This document shows, piece by piece, positions 44,017 to 56,275 of a stretch of 64,000 nucleotides of DNA. The stretch spans positions 150,467,379 to 150,531,378 of the forward strand of contig CP136063.1 of assembly GCA_032622095.1 (NCBI GenBank), in the 5' to 3' direction. The notes beneath the pieces were generated by a model. The model did not search any database and was not told where the DNA came from. It saw only the letters and a list, made by a program, of their open reading frames with translations. The stretch is from Siphonodentalium dalli (Eukaryota > Mollusca > Scaphopoda > Gadilida > Siphonodentaliidae). A program made the position numbers and the translations under genes. The number at the start of each line of letters is the position of its first letter. The stretch's first letter is position 1.

Positions 44017-44440
44017 GGGTTAAGACCCAGAAGAAATTGGTAAAGAAGCGTTTTTGGTGTCTTTCGACGCGGGAGAATCTCGTGTAACATATCCAAAATC
44101 CGCTAAAATCCGCTTTGGGGAAAATTCAGGATTCAAGATGGCGTCCAACATGGCTGCCGTTAGTCAAAAGAGAGACTGACTGAGATTAATTCGATTATTG
44201 TGAGAACAAATGTTGTCATATGTATACAAATGTATACATTATTGCAAAGGTAAAATATTATGCCACCTGTTTATGGCAAAAATGGAACCCCTCGCCCCAG
44301 ATGGCCACCACAATGGCGGCATTAAATCGAAAATATGAAGTTTTTGCCTAATAGTAATACCTTAAAGATCAGTTCCTGCTGTTTGATAATGGTTAAGACT
44401 GCCGGCTTTGATTAGTCTTATTCATGTTAATAGCGACGAC
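44017..44440. repeat. Dispersed repeat (copies at 51045 and 51440-51840)
   Basis: Shares TCTTTCGACGCGGGAGAATC-like, AAAATCCGCTAAAATCCGC and CAAGATGGCGTCCAACATGG boxes with the reverse complement of 51045-51170 and 51440-51840. No gene recognised. Confidence 0.6.
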
Positions 44441-44719
44441 AGTGTTCCGGCCATTTCCGGTTTCTCAATCTGTGAATGAGGAAAACGTGTCTTTTTGCAG
44501 AGCTCAAAAGTGATATAAATTCAATAAATTATTGGATAGACTACTTAGTTTTCTGTTTAAAATAGGTAAATATACAATCGGAGTGTGCACCAGACAATTG
44601 TAATCGAGTTTCAGGTGAAATATTGTCAATTGTAATTCAATTAAGTATTTGTCACTAAAAACAAGCATTCTGATTGGCCGAGAGCGGCTAAATTTCGTTT
44701 TCGATTCACCGACATCGGC

Positions 44720-45180
44720 CGCTTCAGCGTGCATCAAATCTGAATGTAGCACGGTCAATTTCATCGGCGCAGAACGAGTAGCGAAACGAGCACACCCGCG
44801 CGTTGTTGTCTATAGATACCGTTCATCGGCCGCTTCAGCGGGTAGCCTGGTAACGTCGCAAGAGCTATACTCTGACCTTCACCCCAAATTGGCTTCACCG
44901 TTATATTCAACTAATTGACGGATCTCTTTCGGGTGGTTTTTAAGACACCAAAGTGGGCGGAACATCTTGATATATAAGTGAAATTGCACATACGGGTGGG
45001 TGGAGTCGATTTGTAAGTATAGATGCGCGCTATACGAGTATACCATTAACTGAGGTCAAAGGTCAGAGTATAGCTCTTGCGACGTTACCCCCGCTTCCGC
45101 TTCAGCGTGCATCAAATCTAAATGTGGCACGATACAATTTCATCGGCGCAGAACGGAGTAGCGAAACGAGCCAACCCGCC
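44720..45180. repeat. Direct repeat (~80 bp) split by a MITE
   Basis: CTTCAGCGTGCATCAAATCT, CATCGGCGCAGAACG and GTAGCGAAACGAGC occur at 44725-44790 and 45100-45170. The block between includes the MITE below. Confidence 0.6.
44849..45088. mobile_element. MITE with ~31-bp terminal inverted repeats
   Basis: GGTAACGTCGCAAGAGCTAT then ACTCTGACCTT at the left end is perfectly mirrored at 45058-45088. The copies of CGCTTCAGCG just outside (44831-44840 and 45097-45106) may be a target duplication or part of the surrounding repeat. Confidence 0.7.
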
Positions 45181-45350
45181 CCACAGGAAATGGTTACGGA
45201 GCAGTGTTCCGAGTAACGCAATGAACAAACCCAATGATTTGTGCACGGTGACAACGGCGAAATGAAAGTCTCGATTCGTGTCATGAAAATGACTAAATGA
45301 TACTTTATATACAGATTTTTTTCCAATTCCTTGCTATATTGAATTACAAT

Positions 45351-45496
45351 GGAGATAAACATACCCTGTTGAGTTGTACATTCTGCGATTCGAGCATGAA
45401 AACAGTTTGTGAACTCGCCGGCAAGCCGGCTCGTTCACAAACTGATTTCATGCTCGAATCGCAGAATGTACAACTCAACAGGGTATGTTTATCTCC
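45351..45496. repeat. 146-bp near-perfect hairpin
   Basis: GGAGATAAACATACCCTGTT...AACAGGGTATGTTTATCTCC, with arms meeting at GAACTCGCCGGCAAGCCGGC near 45420. Foldback MITE; its two arms give deceptive opposed open frames. Confidence 0.88.
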
Positions 45497-46147
45497 TAAC
45501 TGTAAGTGAAATAAATTCCGTTTGACCTTTGTTGTGTGGCCACCATTTGATATCGATAAATGACCCCATTGAACTTTGATTTGATTTTGTAACAAGTTAT
45601 ACGTTAAAATTTTAGAATACAAATAAATGACAATGCACAATAAATATTGGCATTAATGTTGGACAAGGTTGTATTCCATGTTATTATTTTTTTTGAAGGT
45701 AATAATCGTCTGAAAAAGTAGCCTATTTTCGTGCATAAAAAAGTTAAAGGAATCATTTGTAACTTCCAGTAACTCACGTGCCATGTTATTGGTAATCCAA
45801 TTGGCTATGGAATGCATATATTTTTTTTTTTTTGGCTAGCATTTTCATTGTGTTTTGAATTAGTAAATACCACTACCCTACAAGAATCAATGTTATTTAC
45901 ATTGTGTGGCAATGGTATGGAGGGAATAGTATGAAAAGTTCTGCCAGCATGACTATGAATTAAGTTCTCTAGCCACAGTAGTATTCTTCAATGTGCATTA
46001 ACTGCCTAAATTATCAATTTGATTGATTATAATGATCTGGCTTGCGCCTCTAGGGGAAGTTCTGCCCAAATTTTTAATTTGATTGGATACGGGTGGTGTT
46101 AAGGATCTGGCAAGTGTCTCCAGCGGAAGTTCTGCCCAAATTCTCAG
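45497..46147. other. No gene recognised; a ~67-bp duplication at its right end
   Basis: GGATCTGGCNNGNGYCTC and GGAAGTTCTGCCCAAATT occur twice, near 46035 and 46100. Otherwise featureless A+T-rich sequence. Confidence 0.4.
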
Positions 46148-46278
46148 GAAACAACAATGCTAGTACATATAGTAGGCCTACACGTGTTGGTGACAACAGA
46201 AGTCTGGTCAGACCTGTCACTGAACAAACTTGTAATTTTTGTAGCGATTTAAAGAGAATAAAAAAAAGTATTAAATAA
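46148..46278 (+). CDS. Possible terminal exon of an unknown gene
   Basis: A CAAATTCTCAG acceptor is followed by 43 codons ending ...TEQTCNFCSDLKRIKKSIK and a stop that overlaps AATAAA (near 46273). The layout (acceptor, short frame, stop, polyadenylation signal) suits a last exon, but no partner exon or known domain was found. It may be chance. Confidence 0.22.
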
Positions 46279-48190
46279 AGCTTTGAACAAGCAACACACA
46301 GGGATGTGAACCAGACAATTGTAATTAAGTTTGAGGTGCAATTTTGTCAAAGATAATATATTGAAACAAATTTAGTTTAATTTAATAGTGTTGTGGTGGC
46401 TGTCATTTTGACGAATGACCATACCAAATAATGATTTGATTATGTATATAACCATTTAGACATTAAATAATTAAAATGTTGAGGGAATAATAAGTAACAG
46501 TGCACAACGAACATTGATATTAATCATAGACATGGCCAAATTCCAAGTTAAAATTTTTTTGTATGTAATAATCATCTGAATAGATAGCCTATTTTCGTGC
46601 ATAAAAAAAAATGAACAAATATTCAATAACTTTCATGCCATGCAATCCAATTCGCTATGGAGTACATAACTTTATTTTTGTAGGCATTATAATCGTGTTA
46701 TGACTTAGTTAATGCCGATGTCCTTCAAAAATCAATGCTGTTGACATTCTGCTCATATCCCTCCCAAAGACATTAACATTTGCCTCACACAAGAGAACAA
46801 CAAGAATTTGAAGAAAATAATTGATTGTTGTGTTGATATTATGAAATCAATTCATTAATAATATACATGTATTGTGAACAACATTTTAGGCTAGACAACT
46901 TCCTGTTTACATTGTTTGAGCATGTTCATGTAAATCTGCGGGTCAAAGAAAGCCCAAGATTGAGGTACTACATGTATTCCATGATTTAGGTACAACATAC
47001 ACATCAACTTTATTTAGGTTAACTGTACCATGTGTGAGTAGTTACCAGGACGCCCCCCCCCCCCCCACACCACTTGCTACATGTTGCACATATACCGATA
47101 TTAACATCAAATTAAATGTTGATTGATCGGCAGGAGTAGTACCTTTTTCATCAAAACAAATAACACATCTAACTCAAATGTTAGTCAATTTTCATTTATG
47201 AAAAGAAAGTATGTGGTATTTTCTTAAAACTATTCTAGCAAATACTCAGTGATGAGTAGTGACCCATAAGGGAATGCTCAAATAGTATTCAAGTTCAACA
47301 AATCTAATGATAGGTTGTAATTGTTGAACTTATTATCTGAACATTTCACTAAAGTGTACTTTTATTTGTGTTATACTTGCATCTGTCGTCTGCTTATTTT
47401 TTCCTGAAAACCCACCAAATGATTATAGACCATTCGAATGCACTTTTATAACTGAGTGGGAACTTCCATTTAGTACATCATGTAAAAATGGTTATGCGAT
47501 AATAACTGGAGTCTATCATGTCCTTCTATAATACCGGTACTGTACAACTCAACTTCTCAAGATCACCTTATATGTATTAATCCGACGCCAATTTTATTTA
47601 TTGTAGTCTTGATGCTTGGGCACATGAAGTTGCATTACAGGATAGTTTTGTATTCTGTAATAAAAATTAACCCTTGGTCTTGCCCAAGATCTGTTACTTG
47701 TATAACTGTTGATTGTCTTCGTTGTTGTCTCATGTCAATCAACCTCCGGGTTAAATTTAACCAAATGTGCTGATGATTTCTCAGGCATATACAAGTTTTC
47801 AACCAATCATTCTACATTTATTAGTGTTATTGCTAGAAACCAAATATATAACATACAATCTTCACATATCCTAACTGAAAATAGACAATTGATGTTACAA
47901 GCTTTTTGTCCCTTAATACACCACCACGACCAACAGACTAATGTAGGAGAGATATTACTACACTGAATTATGAGTGGAAAGCACATTAGCAGTGTCTACA
48001 GACATTATTTGGCAACTTCTGGGTGACATAATGAGTTGACAGAATTTTTTTTCCAAAGTCCGAATTAAAAAAAATTGGCAAAAAAAAAATATTCATAGGA
48101 TTTTTTTTTTTTAGCTTTCTATATGATGGTAGATGTCTCTGGCTTTGAAAAACATTGAAAATTTTATCGCCACTTGATTTTTTTCAAAAA
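46279..48190. other. No gene recognised; C run
   Basis: A run of about 15 C with one G before it at 47050-47066, and A/T runs near 48050-48115. An open frame at 47709-47966 has no recognisable domain. Confidence 0.35.
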
Positions 48191-48900
48191 CTTGTGTCAT
48201 CGCTAATGTTAATTCGGTATTGGAGCAATGAAAGATAGCATAAATGGGGTCCCAGACTCAGTCACAACCTCAAAAAATCGATTTTACAAAACGCGGTATA
48301 AAATTTCACAAAAATCGCCATTGGGATTCCAGTCATATATCAACAAGAAATTGACAGAACTGTACAATCTAAGTTGGGCATACCATTATCTATGAATACT
48401 CAAATTCAATGAAACCTAAATTGACGCTTTGTCTCAAAATGGCTGACAAAATGGCGGTCAAAATATGGAAAATGGCGGATATCGCTCACAGTGTCATTCA
48501 ATCCATTATAAGTAGTGGTTGATGAATAAAATTGACTAAATAAATACCAATGTATACCTCTTTGTGGTGCCATTATGCTAGCTCTATGGAAAAACTTAAA
48601 AATCAGTACCCAAAATGGCTGCCAAAATGGCAACCCGATGTGAAAAATACGATTTTCTATCACTTCTGTTCATCAGTTGTTTCTCTGAACCGAGAAACAA
48701 TGGGTATACTATTTCAATGGCCGTTTCAACTGATAATTCCAGGAATGACATGTCTAATCGTTTAGGTCATAGTTTACTCCGATCCTTCACTAATAAGTTC
48801 TAACGAATGCGGTATGAAATTTAACCAAAATCGGATTTGGGGCTCTGGTCACATTTGATATTTAGGGATGAGCAGATCTTGTCTACAAAATAATTGAGCG
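48191..48900. repeat. Dispersed repeat, inverted relative to 51170-51440
   Basis: GGGGTCCCAGACTCAGT, AATCGCCATTGGGATTCCAG, TTGACAGAACTGTACAAT and CAAAATGGCGGTCAAAATAT each occur here, and as the reverse complement, in reverse order, in 51170-51440. Confidence 0.65.
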
Positions 48901-51044
48901 TTTCTTTTATTTGTGAACATTCCATCTCAAATAGACCAAAAGAAACAATAAATGTTATCTAATATGGCTTCCAAAACGAAAATGGTAGACTCTGCCCAGC
49001 TTGTCATATAATGGAAGTTGTGAGTAGTGGATGCAGTTGATAGATGGCTAATCTATGTGGCTCATATTCATCAAAACTATTTATTTTCAATCTTTTGGTG
49101 GCTTCCCGCGGGTTGGCCAAATTTCGTCGCATCAGTGCTATAATGTCGTAACTCCATTTTGGCGGGAAATGAGTATTTGATATCATTCGAATCTTGAGAA
49201 AAAATCCAATCCGATGGGCCAAACTGTTTTTGCATTGGGTTGCAAATATTCTCCCAAACCAGTGACACAAATGTCGTATCTCCAGCGATCTTTACTATTA
49301 TTCGTGCTATAAGGTCGTATGTCCAATAGCAGCCAATCGGATGCTTCAGGTTGTCCACGTGACTTCTGTTTTGTGTTTGTCAATTCTAAAATGTGTGCTA
49401 TATGGTCGTATCTCCATGTTAGTCACGTGATCATTTGAGTGAATTTTCATAATGTAGAATAGGCACTTTTTTAGTGCATAGACGCTGCGATTGCCACCAT
49501 ATTTAGCTTAATCTGCATTTATTAGCACAACTTCGTTACAGCACGGAAACCAATCGTCGTTGGTGTACGCAAAAATGCGTATCTCCAAACATTGAATACA
49601 GTATTGTTTTAATCTGGACTATGTATGAAAATTCATATTCTCCAACCCCGTAAGAAGGTTACCAAAACAGGAACGTGTCCGATTTATAGCTAGGTTGAGA
49701 TACACTGAAAAAACTATTTAGTTGAACGGTTTCCATAGATAGTAATACATAATGACTATAAATTTCCGCTAAACGGATTGTGAGTTCACGCACATTTTTG
49801 GAACTAGCGGGAACTAAATGTAGCCCATGGATTCCCCATTTCGACATGTACGATAAGTGGGTTTACTCAGATCTTTTCCCAGATATCAACTCTCCGGTAA
49901 ATGGTGATGCCTTATGTCCTAGAACATACGTGTGCCAAACATGAGGAAACTATCCCCATACATTGTTTACACATCGACTCGGTAAGTATGTGGAGATCTT
50001 CTTGGACAAGCATTATTTTGAAAACTCGAAACCGTCTGTAAAAGTTAGTAGGAAATGACGTTCGATGTAGATCTAGAGTACGCCGTCTGCATGAGATAGT
50101 TTTGATGTCATTAATTTGCCCATATTTCGTGCTCTGATAAGCATGGATGAAAGCCTTATGTGACAGTTTGATTGTCTAGCATCCGGAAAAGAACATGTTC
50201 ATTGTTCACATTTCTTTGACAAACATGATGTTGATCACCATGTTCATGTGGCATTTATATCAAATGACAACCTTGAAATACCAGTTCATCAAGCTAAATG
50301 GTTCCACATGTATATACCCACAGTCGCATGACATGGAATTGTCACATGGAGTGTGAAGGGTATACAATGTACGTGCGGAATTTTAATTTTTCCTCTTAAT
50401 ATTGAAGAAAATAATTTTACTTTGAAACTACCTAGCTCCGATAACCAACTTGCCCACCCATTAAGTAAACCCCAGATTATTCGCTCTTCCTTCCTGTCCT
50501 TTCCACTTTTCCATCACTGGGAAACCCATTATATCCTGATGTTTCCGGACTAGACCACCGAAGCCCATATATTTGCTGTTCCGAATAGTCGTTATAAGTA
50601 GAAATACTGACAGTGTTTTCAAATAATCCAGATTTAATTAAATTTCTTTCTAATTAATTTCCAGATTGTCCCTGGTAATAAGTGGACACAATGTTGGATC
50701 CTGCAGTAGATACTGCTTCGGTGGAACATTACGCACTGAAATGATTGTGGTAGTAGATTGTTGGCAACATGAGTATGTCATCGTTAGCTGACAACCGAAG
50801 TGTTGTTTCGGTTTTCCTCTGAGCAGAACTTAAATTTCTACAATTTTCGGTGGCCATTTTGGTAGCCATCTTAGAATTTGGAATCGTGAATGGCTACTCA
50901 TACCCACAAAAAAACATGTTGATTTCAATCAATGATGTGTATTTGTGCCGAATTGGCGTTTTGACGAGTGGGTTTTCGTGAATAGCTACCTATTTGCTAT
51001 TTTCATTATTATTGGCGACCATGTTGGACGCCATCTTGAATTAT
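48901..51044. other. No gene recognised
   Basis: Recurrent short phrases such as GTGCTATAAGGTCGTAT / TGCTATAATGTCGTA / TGCTATATGGTCGTATCTCC (49140, 49305, 49395) hint at an old low-copy tandem; no exon supported. Confidence 0.35.
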
Positions 51045-51840
51045 GAATTTTCAACAAAGCGGATTTTAGCGGATTTTGGATATGTTATACACGAGATTCT
51101 CCCGCACTGAAAGACACAAAAACCGCCTCTTTACATATTCCTTCTGGGCCTGACCCGACGACGACCATTCTAAATATCCACCATTTTCCATATTTTAACC
51201 GCCATTTTGAGACAAAGCGCAAATTTGGGTTTCATTGAATTGGAGTATCATAGATGATGTTGTGCCCAACTTACATTGTACAGTTCTGTCCATTTCTTGT
51301 TGATATATGACTGGAATCCCAATGGCGATTTTTGTGGAATATTATACCGTGTTCTGTAAAATCGAATTTTTGAGGGTGTACATGAGTCTGGGACCCCATT
51401 TATTGTATATTTCAATGCTCCAATGCTGAATTAACATGAATAAGACTAACCAATGTCGCCAGTCTGAACCATTATCAAACAACAGGAACTGATCTTTAAG
51501 ATATTAGGCAAAAACTTGAAATTTCCGAGTTTAGGCCGCCATTTTGGCGGCCATCTGGGGCGAGGAGTTTCATTTTTTTCTATATATAGGTGGCATAATA
51601 CTTTACCTTCTCAAAAATGTTTACATTTGTATACATATGGCAACATCTGTTCTCACTATAAACGAATTAATCTCAGTCAGTCTCTTTTTATTAAGGGCGG
51701 CCATGTTGGACGCCATCTTGGATCCTGGATTTTCCCCAAAGCGGATTTTAGATATGTTGTAGCAGAGATTCTCCTGCGTCGAATGATACCAATATCGCTT
51801 CTTTACCAATTTCTTCTGGGTCGACCCCCTTTTTTGCGTA
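51045..51840. repeat. Composite dispersed repeat with two copies of the GCGGATTTTAG module
   Basis: CAAAGCGGATTTTAG and GAGATTCTCC occur at 51055-51100 and 51737-51775. The stretch between matches the reverse complement of 48191-48480 and 44180-44440. Confidence 0.6.
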
Positions 51841-52076
51841 CCACGACCACACTAATAGAGCTGCATAGAGAACAACAAATGTTGAATGTTGTGCTAACTT
51901 CACGGACCCCACCACACCATATGACGACAATTGAAAATCATATAAAGATGAATGGACACCATATAAAGGTGGAACCGCATCATACGTATGCATATACCAT
52001 ACCATATACAGGTAAAACACACCATAGAAATGTAAAATGGACAATATATCAAGACGAATGCACACCATATAAAGAC

Positions 52077-52830
52077 GAGAGGCCGATCACGATCAGCAGA
52101 TGTTAACCCATCCCTTGGCGATAAAAATTTAATATGATCAGATAAATGAGAGTTTTGGTGTTGAATTATAGAGTATACTGTTATGTACTATTATAGACAA
52201 ATGTACATAACACAAATTATTGGAATTTATGGGTCACTGGCATTTATATAAGAGAATGCACTGGTACAGGATCTGTAATGCTAAACCGCCACAGCCAGCA
52301 AGCACGTGGGTTAAATGTGTAGGTGTGACCTGGACATGGAATACTTGGGTTAAGAGAGTCCAATTTAAGTTTACAATAATAATGTGTCCTAGTATACAGA
52401 TAAGCAACCTCACCACTGACCCATTACTATCAATTATATAGCAGAGCTGTCAAAAAATCACAGGAATTGTTTATGTTGAACACTGACCTCTCTATTAAAC
52501 CAATAACAATTATAATGATATCAGACCATCTGAAGATATAACTCTGCAGCACAGATGTCCAAGTCTACTGTTGATATCATGTGATGTTTATTGTTGAATC
52601 TTTATTTTAAATTAGATACCATAGCCTTCTTTATCAGATTATTTGCACATTGGCATAAGAGACATCAGAAAATAATATAGCCTTATCAATAGCTAAGTAG
52701 TCCAAAGGCAATTGGTGAATTGGATTTAATGTTGCTGCAAACAGATTTACCAGTACATAACACAAGATTTTGGACCGATTTAATCAAATTTGGTGTGGTG
52801 ATTCGGGGTACCCTTGGCAGAGTTATAATA
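52077..52830. repeat. Dispersed repeat, paralogue of 29640-30310
   Basis: Same order of boxes as the 29.6-kb copy, with an extra segment at about 52279-52350. Confidence 0.7.
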
Positions 52831-52854
52831 ATCGATTTTTTTTTTATCAAATGT

Positions 52855-53240
52855 TTTTTTTCGAAAAATGGTCATAACTCCTTTAAAATAAATCGGATCA
52901 AACCCATATTCGACCTAGATCTGTATTTTGGGCTGTGAAACTCACATACCAAATTTGGTTCCAATCAGATAATTGTTTGAGTTATGGCAGAATGTGTGAA
53001 TTCTAAGTCGAAAAAGGGCCATAACTCTATAACAAAATCTCGGATCAAACCCAAAATCGAACTCGATCCGTATTTTGGGCTGAGAAACCCATATACAAAA
53101 TTTGGTTCCGATTGGATAGAAAATGTTTGAGTTACCGACAGACAGACGGACGGACAGACGGCTAGACGAACGAACGACGAGTGGTCAATCCGGACAACGA
53201 CACTATGTTTACCATACATGGTATGGGTAAACATAAAAAC
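52855..53240. repeat. Tandem-core repeat with GACG microsatellite and hairpin tail
   Basis: Two GGTCATAACTCC / CGATCTGTATTTTGGGCTG units, GACAGACGGACGGACAGACG (53140-53160), then a TTTACCATACATGGTATGGG tail. Confidence 0.7.
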
Positions 53241-53544
53241 TGCTCGTCAGGTGGACACGTTATAAAGTCAAATATAATTAAGGTGAATGGACACCATATA
53301 TTAAAATGTAGAACGACATCATAGAAGGGATGACAACCACATATGGTAGCTATGGTGTGCCATAGAAACACAGTTCTAACCGCTGGATGCATGTGTGATG
53401 ACGATGATGATGGAGTATAATTTGTAAGTACATTTGTAAAAATAAGAGGTGGCATCAGAGATGCTGTGTCTCATTTTCGGTGGCTTACCGCCGGTGGCTA
53501 CCGCCAATTGGTGTGCATCAGTATCGGTAGACTAATTAATAGGT

Positions 53545-54480
53545 AAAATCGAAAAATGACTAATTAAGGGCCATAACTCTATCAAATTTTATCGGGCCAG
53601 GTTGGTTTTCGAACTCGTCCGAAATATTCTTGGCAAGTACGTCTATTCCAAATTTTAAACAAATCGGAGGACGTAACTTGTTGAAGTTATCGCGCTAACG
53701 AGCTAAAAATTCACGAAAAATGACTAATTAAGGGCCATAACTCTATCAAATTTTATTGGGCCAGGCTGGTTTTCGAACTCGTCCAGGATATTATTGGAAG
53801 ACACTTATATACCAAATTTTAGTTGAATCGGATGACGTTTGTTGAAGTTATCGCGCTAACGAGCTCAAAATTCGTACAAAATGACTACTTAAGGACCATA
53901 ACTCTATCAAATTTTATCGGACCGGGCCGGTTTTCTAACTCGTCCGAGGTATTCTTGGGAGACACCTATATATCAAAATTTCAATCAAATAGGATGATGT
54001 TTGTTAAATTATCGCGCTAACGAGCTGAAAATTTGTGAAAAAATGACTAATTAAGGGCCATAACTCTATCAAATTTTATCGGACCTGGCCGGTTTTCGAA
54101 CTCGACCGAGATATTCTTGGGAGACACCTATATACCAAATTTCAATCAAATCGGATAACGTTTGTTGAAGTTATCGCGCTAACGAACTGAAAATTTGTGA
54201 AAAATGACTAATTAAGGGACATAACTCTATCAAATTTTATCGGACCAGGCCGGTTTTCGAACTCGTCCGAAATATTCTTGGGAGACACCTATATACCAAA
54301 TTTCAATCGAATCAGATAACGTTTGTTGAAGTTGTTGCGCTAACGAGCCTAAAATCAGTGAATTTTTTTTTAATCTGTCAATAAACGGTTGAGTTATAAG
54401 CAAAACAGGCCGCCCGCCCGTCCGCCGTCCCCCATCAAACTATAAGTCGAGTTTTGGAAAAAAACTTGACTAAAAAATAT
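53545..54480. repeat. Tandem repeat of five ~160-bp units
   Basis: Each unit has AAAATGACTAATTAAGGGCC, ATCAAATTTTATCGG, GGTTTTCGAACTCGTCC, TATATACCAAATTT and GTTATCGCGCTAACGAGC. Units start near 53554, 53718, 53878, 54040 and 54200. The array ends in GCCCGCCCGTCCGCCGTCC and a short unique tail. Confidence 0.85.
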
Positions 54481-55034
54481 AGTCTTGTGATAATTTTTCA
54501 TATGACTCAACATGCATCAGCCTGTATGATATCGGGGTGATTACAAACCATTCTACACACACTTTTGTCAAGTACTGTATCTAGAAGCGTAACTATATCG
54601 ACTATTGCATGAATTGGTTTACTGATAGTTACAGTGGGTCAGACATAATTGTATTGACTTGGTATAGAAGAATGTGGTGGCCGTTTAGCGACATTACCGT
54701 AATATCAAAGTTTGAGTAATATGAGAAATTTCAATTAATATATGATCATACGCAAAATGGCGCCATTAATACAAAATACAAGAATCTCCACAGGGTTCAA
54801 TGTTAATTTTTTATCACAACTGTAGCCAGTAAGAACCCACAGATCATATCCAATTTTCAAATATATCTTTGAAGTTCATACTTAGCAGTTTTTGTTGCAA
54901 GATTTCAAATCGCACCGATCATAATACACCAAATGGCACCATCTATCATTTTTGGTAAAAACTAAACGCTCTTTAAATTATGTTGACCCCATTTTATGCA
55001 AACACTTCAAAATTAAATAATGGAAACAAGTCAA
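54481..55034. other. No gene recognised
   Basis: A+T-rich, no exon or repeat identified. Confidence 0.35.
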
Positions 55035-55062
55035 CCCTTATAGTTTTGCAGTATTACACCTC

Positions 55063-55232
55063 CCTGTGAGGGCACACCTTAACCACACCTCATACTTCTA
55101 CACCACACCTCATATAAATAGTAAAATATCATAGCTTATAACAAAGCACACCTCAAACACACCTAAGGGACTCTAACAAAAGCCATTCTGACTCAGGCAC
55201 ACCTCACAGGTCCACAACACACCACATGGTAT
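55063..55232. repeat. CACACCTC-rich block (left)
   Basis: Irregular repeats of (A)CACACCT(C/T)A. The same motif dominates 63340-63610 on the same strand. Confidence 0.65.
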
Positions 55233-55662
55233 CTATCAAAGTTCCTGGTTTAATGAGGAAGCTAGCCCAGCTGAATTGTATGATCTGATAAACAAACATA
55301 TAACATATGGAGCTGACTGGATCATGTGGTAGAATTGCGCCATATTTTATTTCAATGCTGTCCTTTGTTCAGAAGAGTGTAGCTGCTCCAAACAGATCTG
55401 TGTATCTCTCAAGGATTTGAAAAGATACTTCATAACAAAAGTTGTCATTAAATGGAATAAATGGCATGTGAAACATTAATATACTCTTTGAAAGCAGGTA
55501 AGTAATATATCATTTTTTCAAAATATTTGATTTTCGCAACTGAATTATATTATCTATAAAGATGTCTGTTAATTACCACTTTGTATCAAAACAATTAAAT
55601 GGACAGAGAAGTGCATGGTGATGGTATTATCGTACATATGTACAGTGTATACTACACATACA

Positions 55663-55828
55663 TGTTATCGCTGCAGTGAATTGATCTGGGTCGAAGTATC
55701 ACGTCGAGTTGAAGAGGTCAGATCGCTGGATCAAACGAGCCGCCGCAGGCGTCGAGTTTAATCCAGCGATCTGACCTCTTCAACGAGACGTGATGCGAAG
55801 CCCAGATCAATTCACTGCAGCGATAACA
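55663..55828. repeat. 166-bp hairpin (palindrome)
   Basis: TGTTATCGCTGCAGTGAATT...AATTCACTGCAGCGATAACA; the arms stay complementary through GATCGCTGGAT on both sides of a centre near CCGCCGCAGGCG. Confidence 0.87.
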
Positions 55829-56275
55829 GGTTTATTATATGATATGCTTTTTATTTAAAAAGCACATGCTTTTTATTTAAAAAGCACAATTTCTCTCATT
55901 AATTATGAAATGAAACCAATTCACGCGCTCGCTAGTATCAAAAATAAAGAAAGAACTGTCCTGCTTTTTCCGATCATGCGCAGTATGCGAGATGAGGAAG
56001 GGTGGTATGACATCGGATCAAACTGCAGCTGATCCGATGGTCAGGAAATGATCGCTATACAATAGCGGTATTGGGGAAAGAAAAACGATAGTCATATAAT
56101 AAAATCAAATATTGAAATGGAAATTGTAAATCATAAGTATGCTGAATTTTTTCAGCATTATATAATTTGACTGCACGAATTCTAAAATATAGCGGTGATC
56201 ATGTCAGGCTAATATAGAATTAATTTATTATAAGCTTTGCTTTATTTAATTTTTGCCCCAAACCATATGGGCAGC
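55829..56275. other. No gene recognised
   Basis: Includes a short direct repeat TGCTTTTTATTTAAAAAGCA (55850 and 55868), itself palindromic; otherwise nothing. Confidence 0.4.

Noticed and set aside
45297-45640. Opposed open frames sharing LLSCTFCDSSMK
   Set aside because: Both are the two arms of the 146-bp hairpin read from either strand.
47709-47966. 85-codon plus-strand open frame
   Set aside because: No domain, no convincing splice borders, A+T-rich noncoding surroundings.
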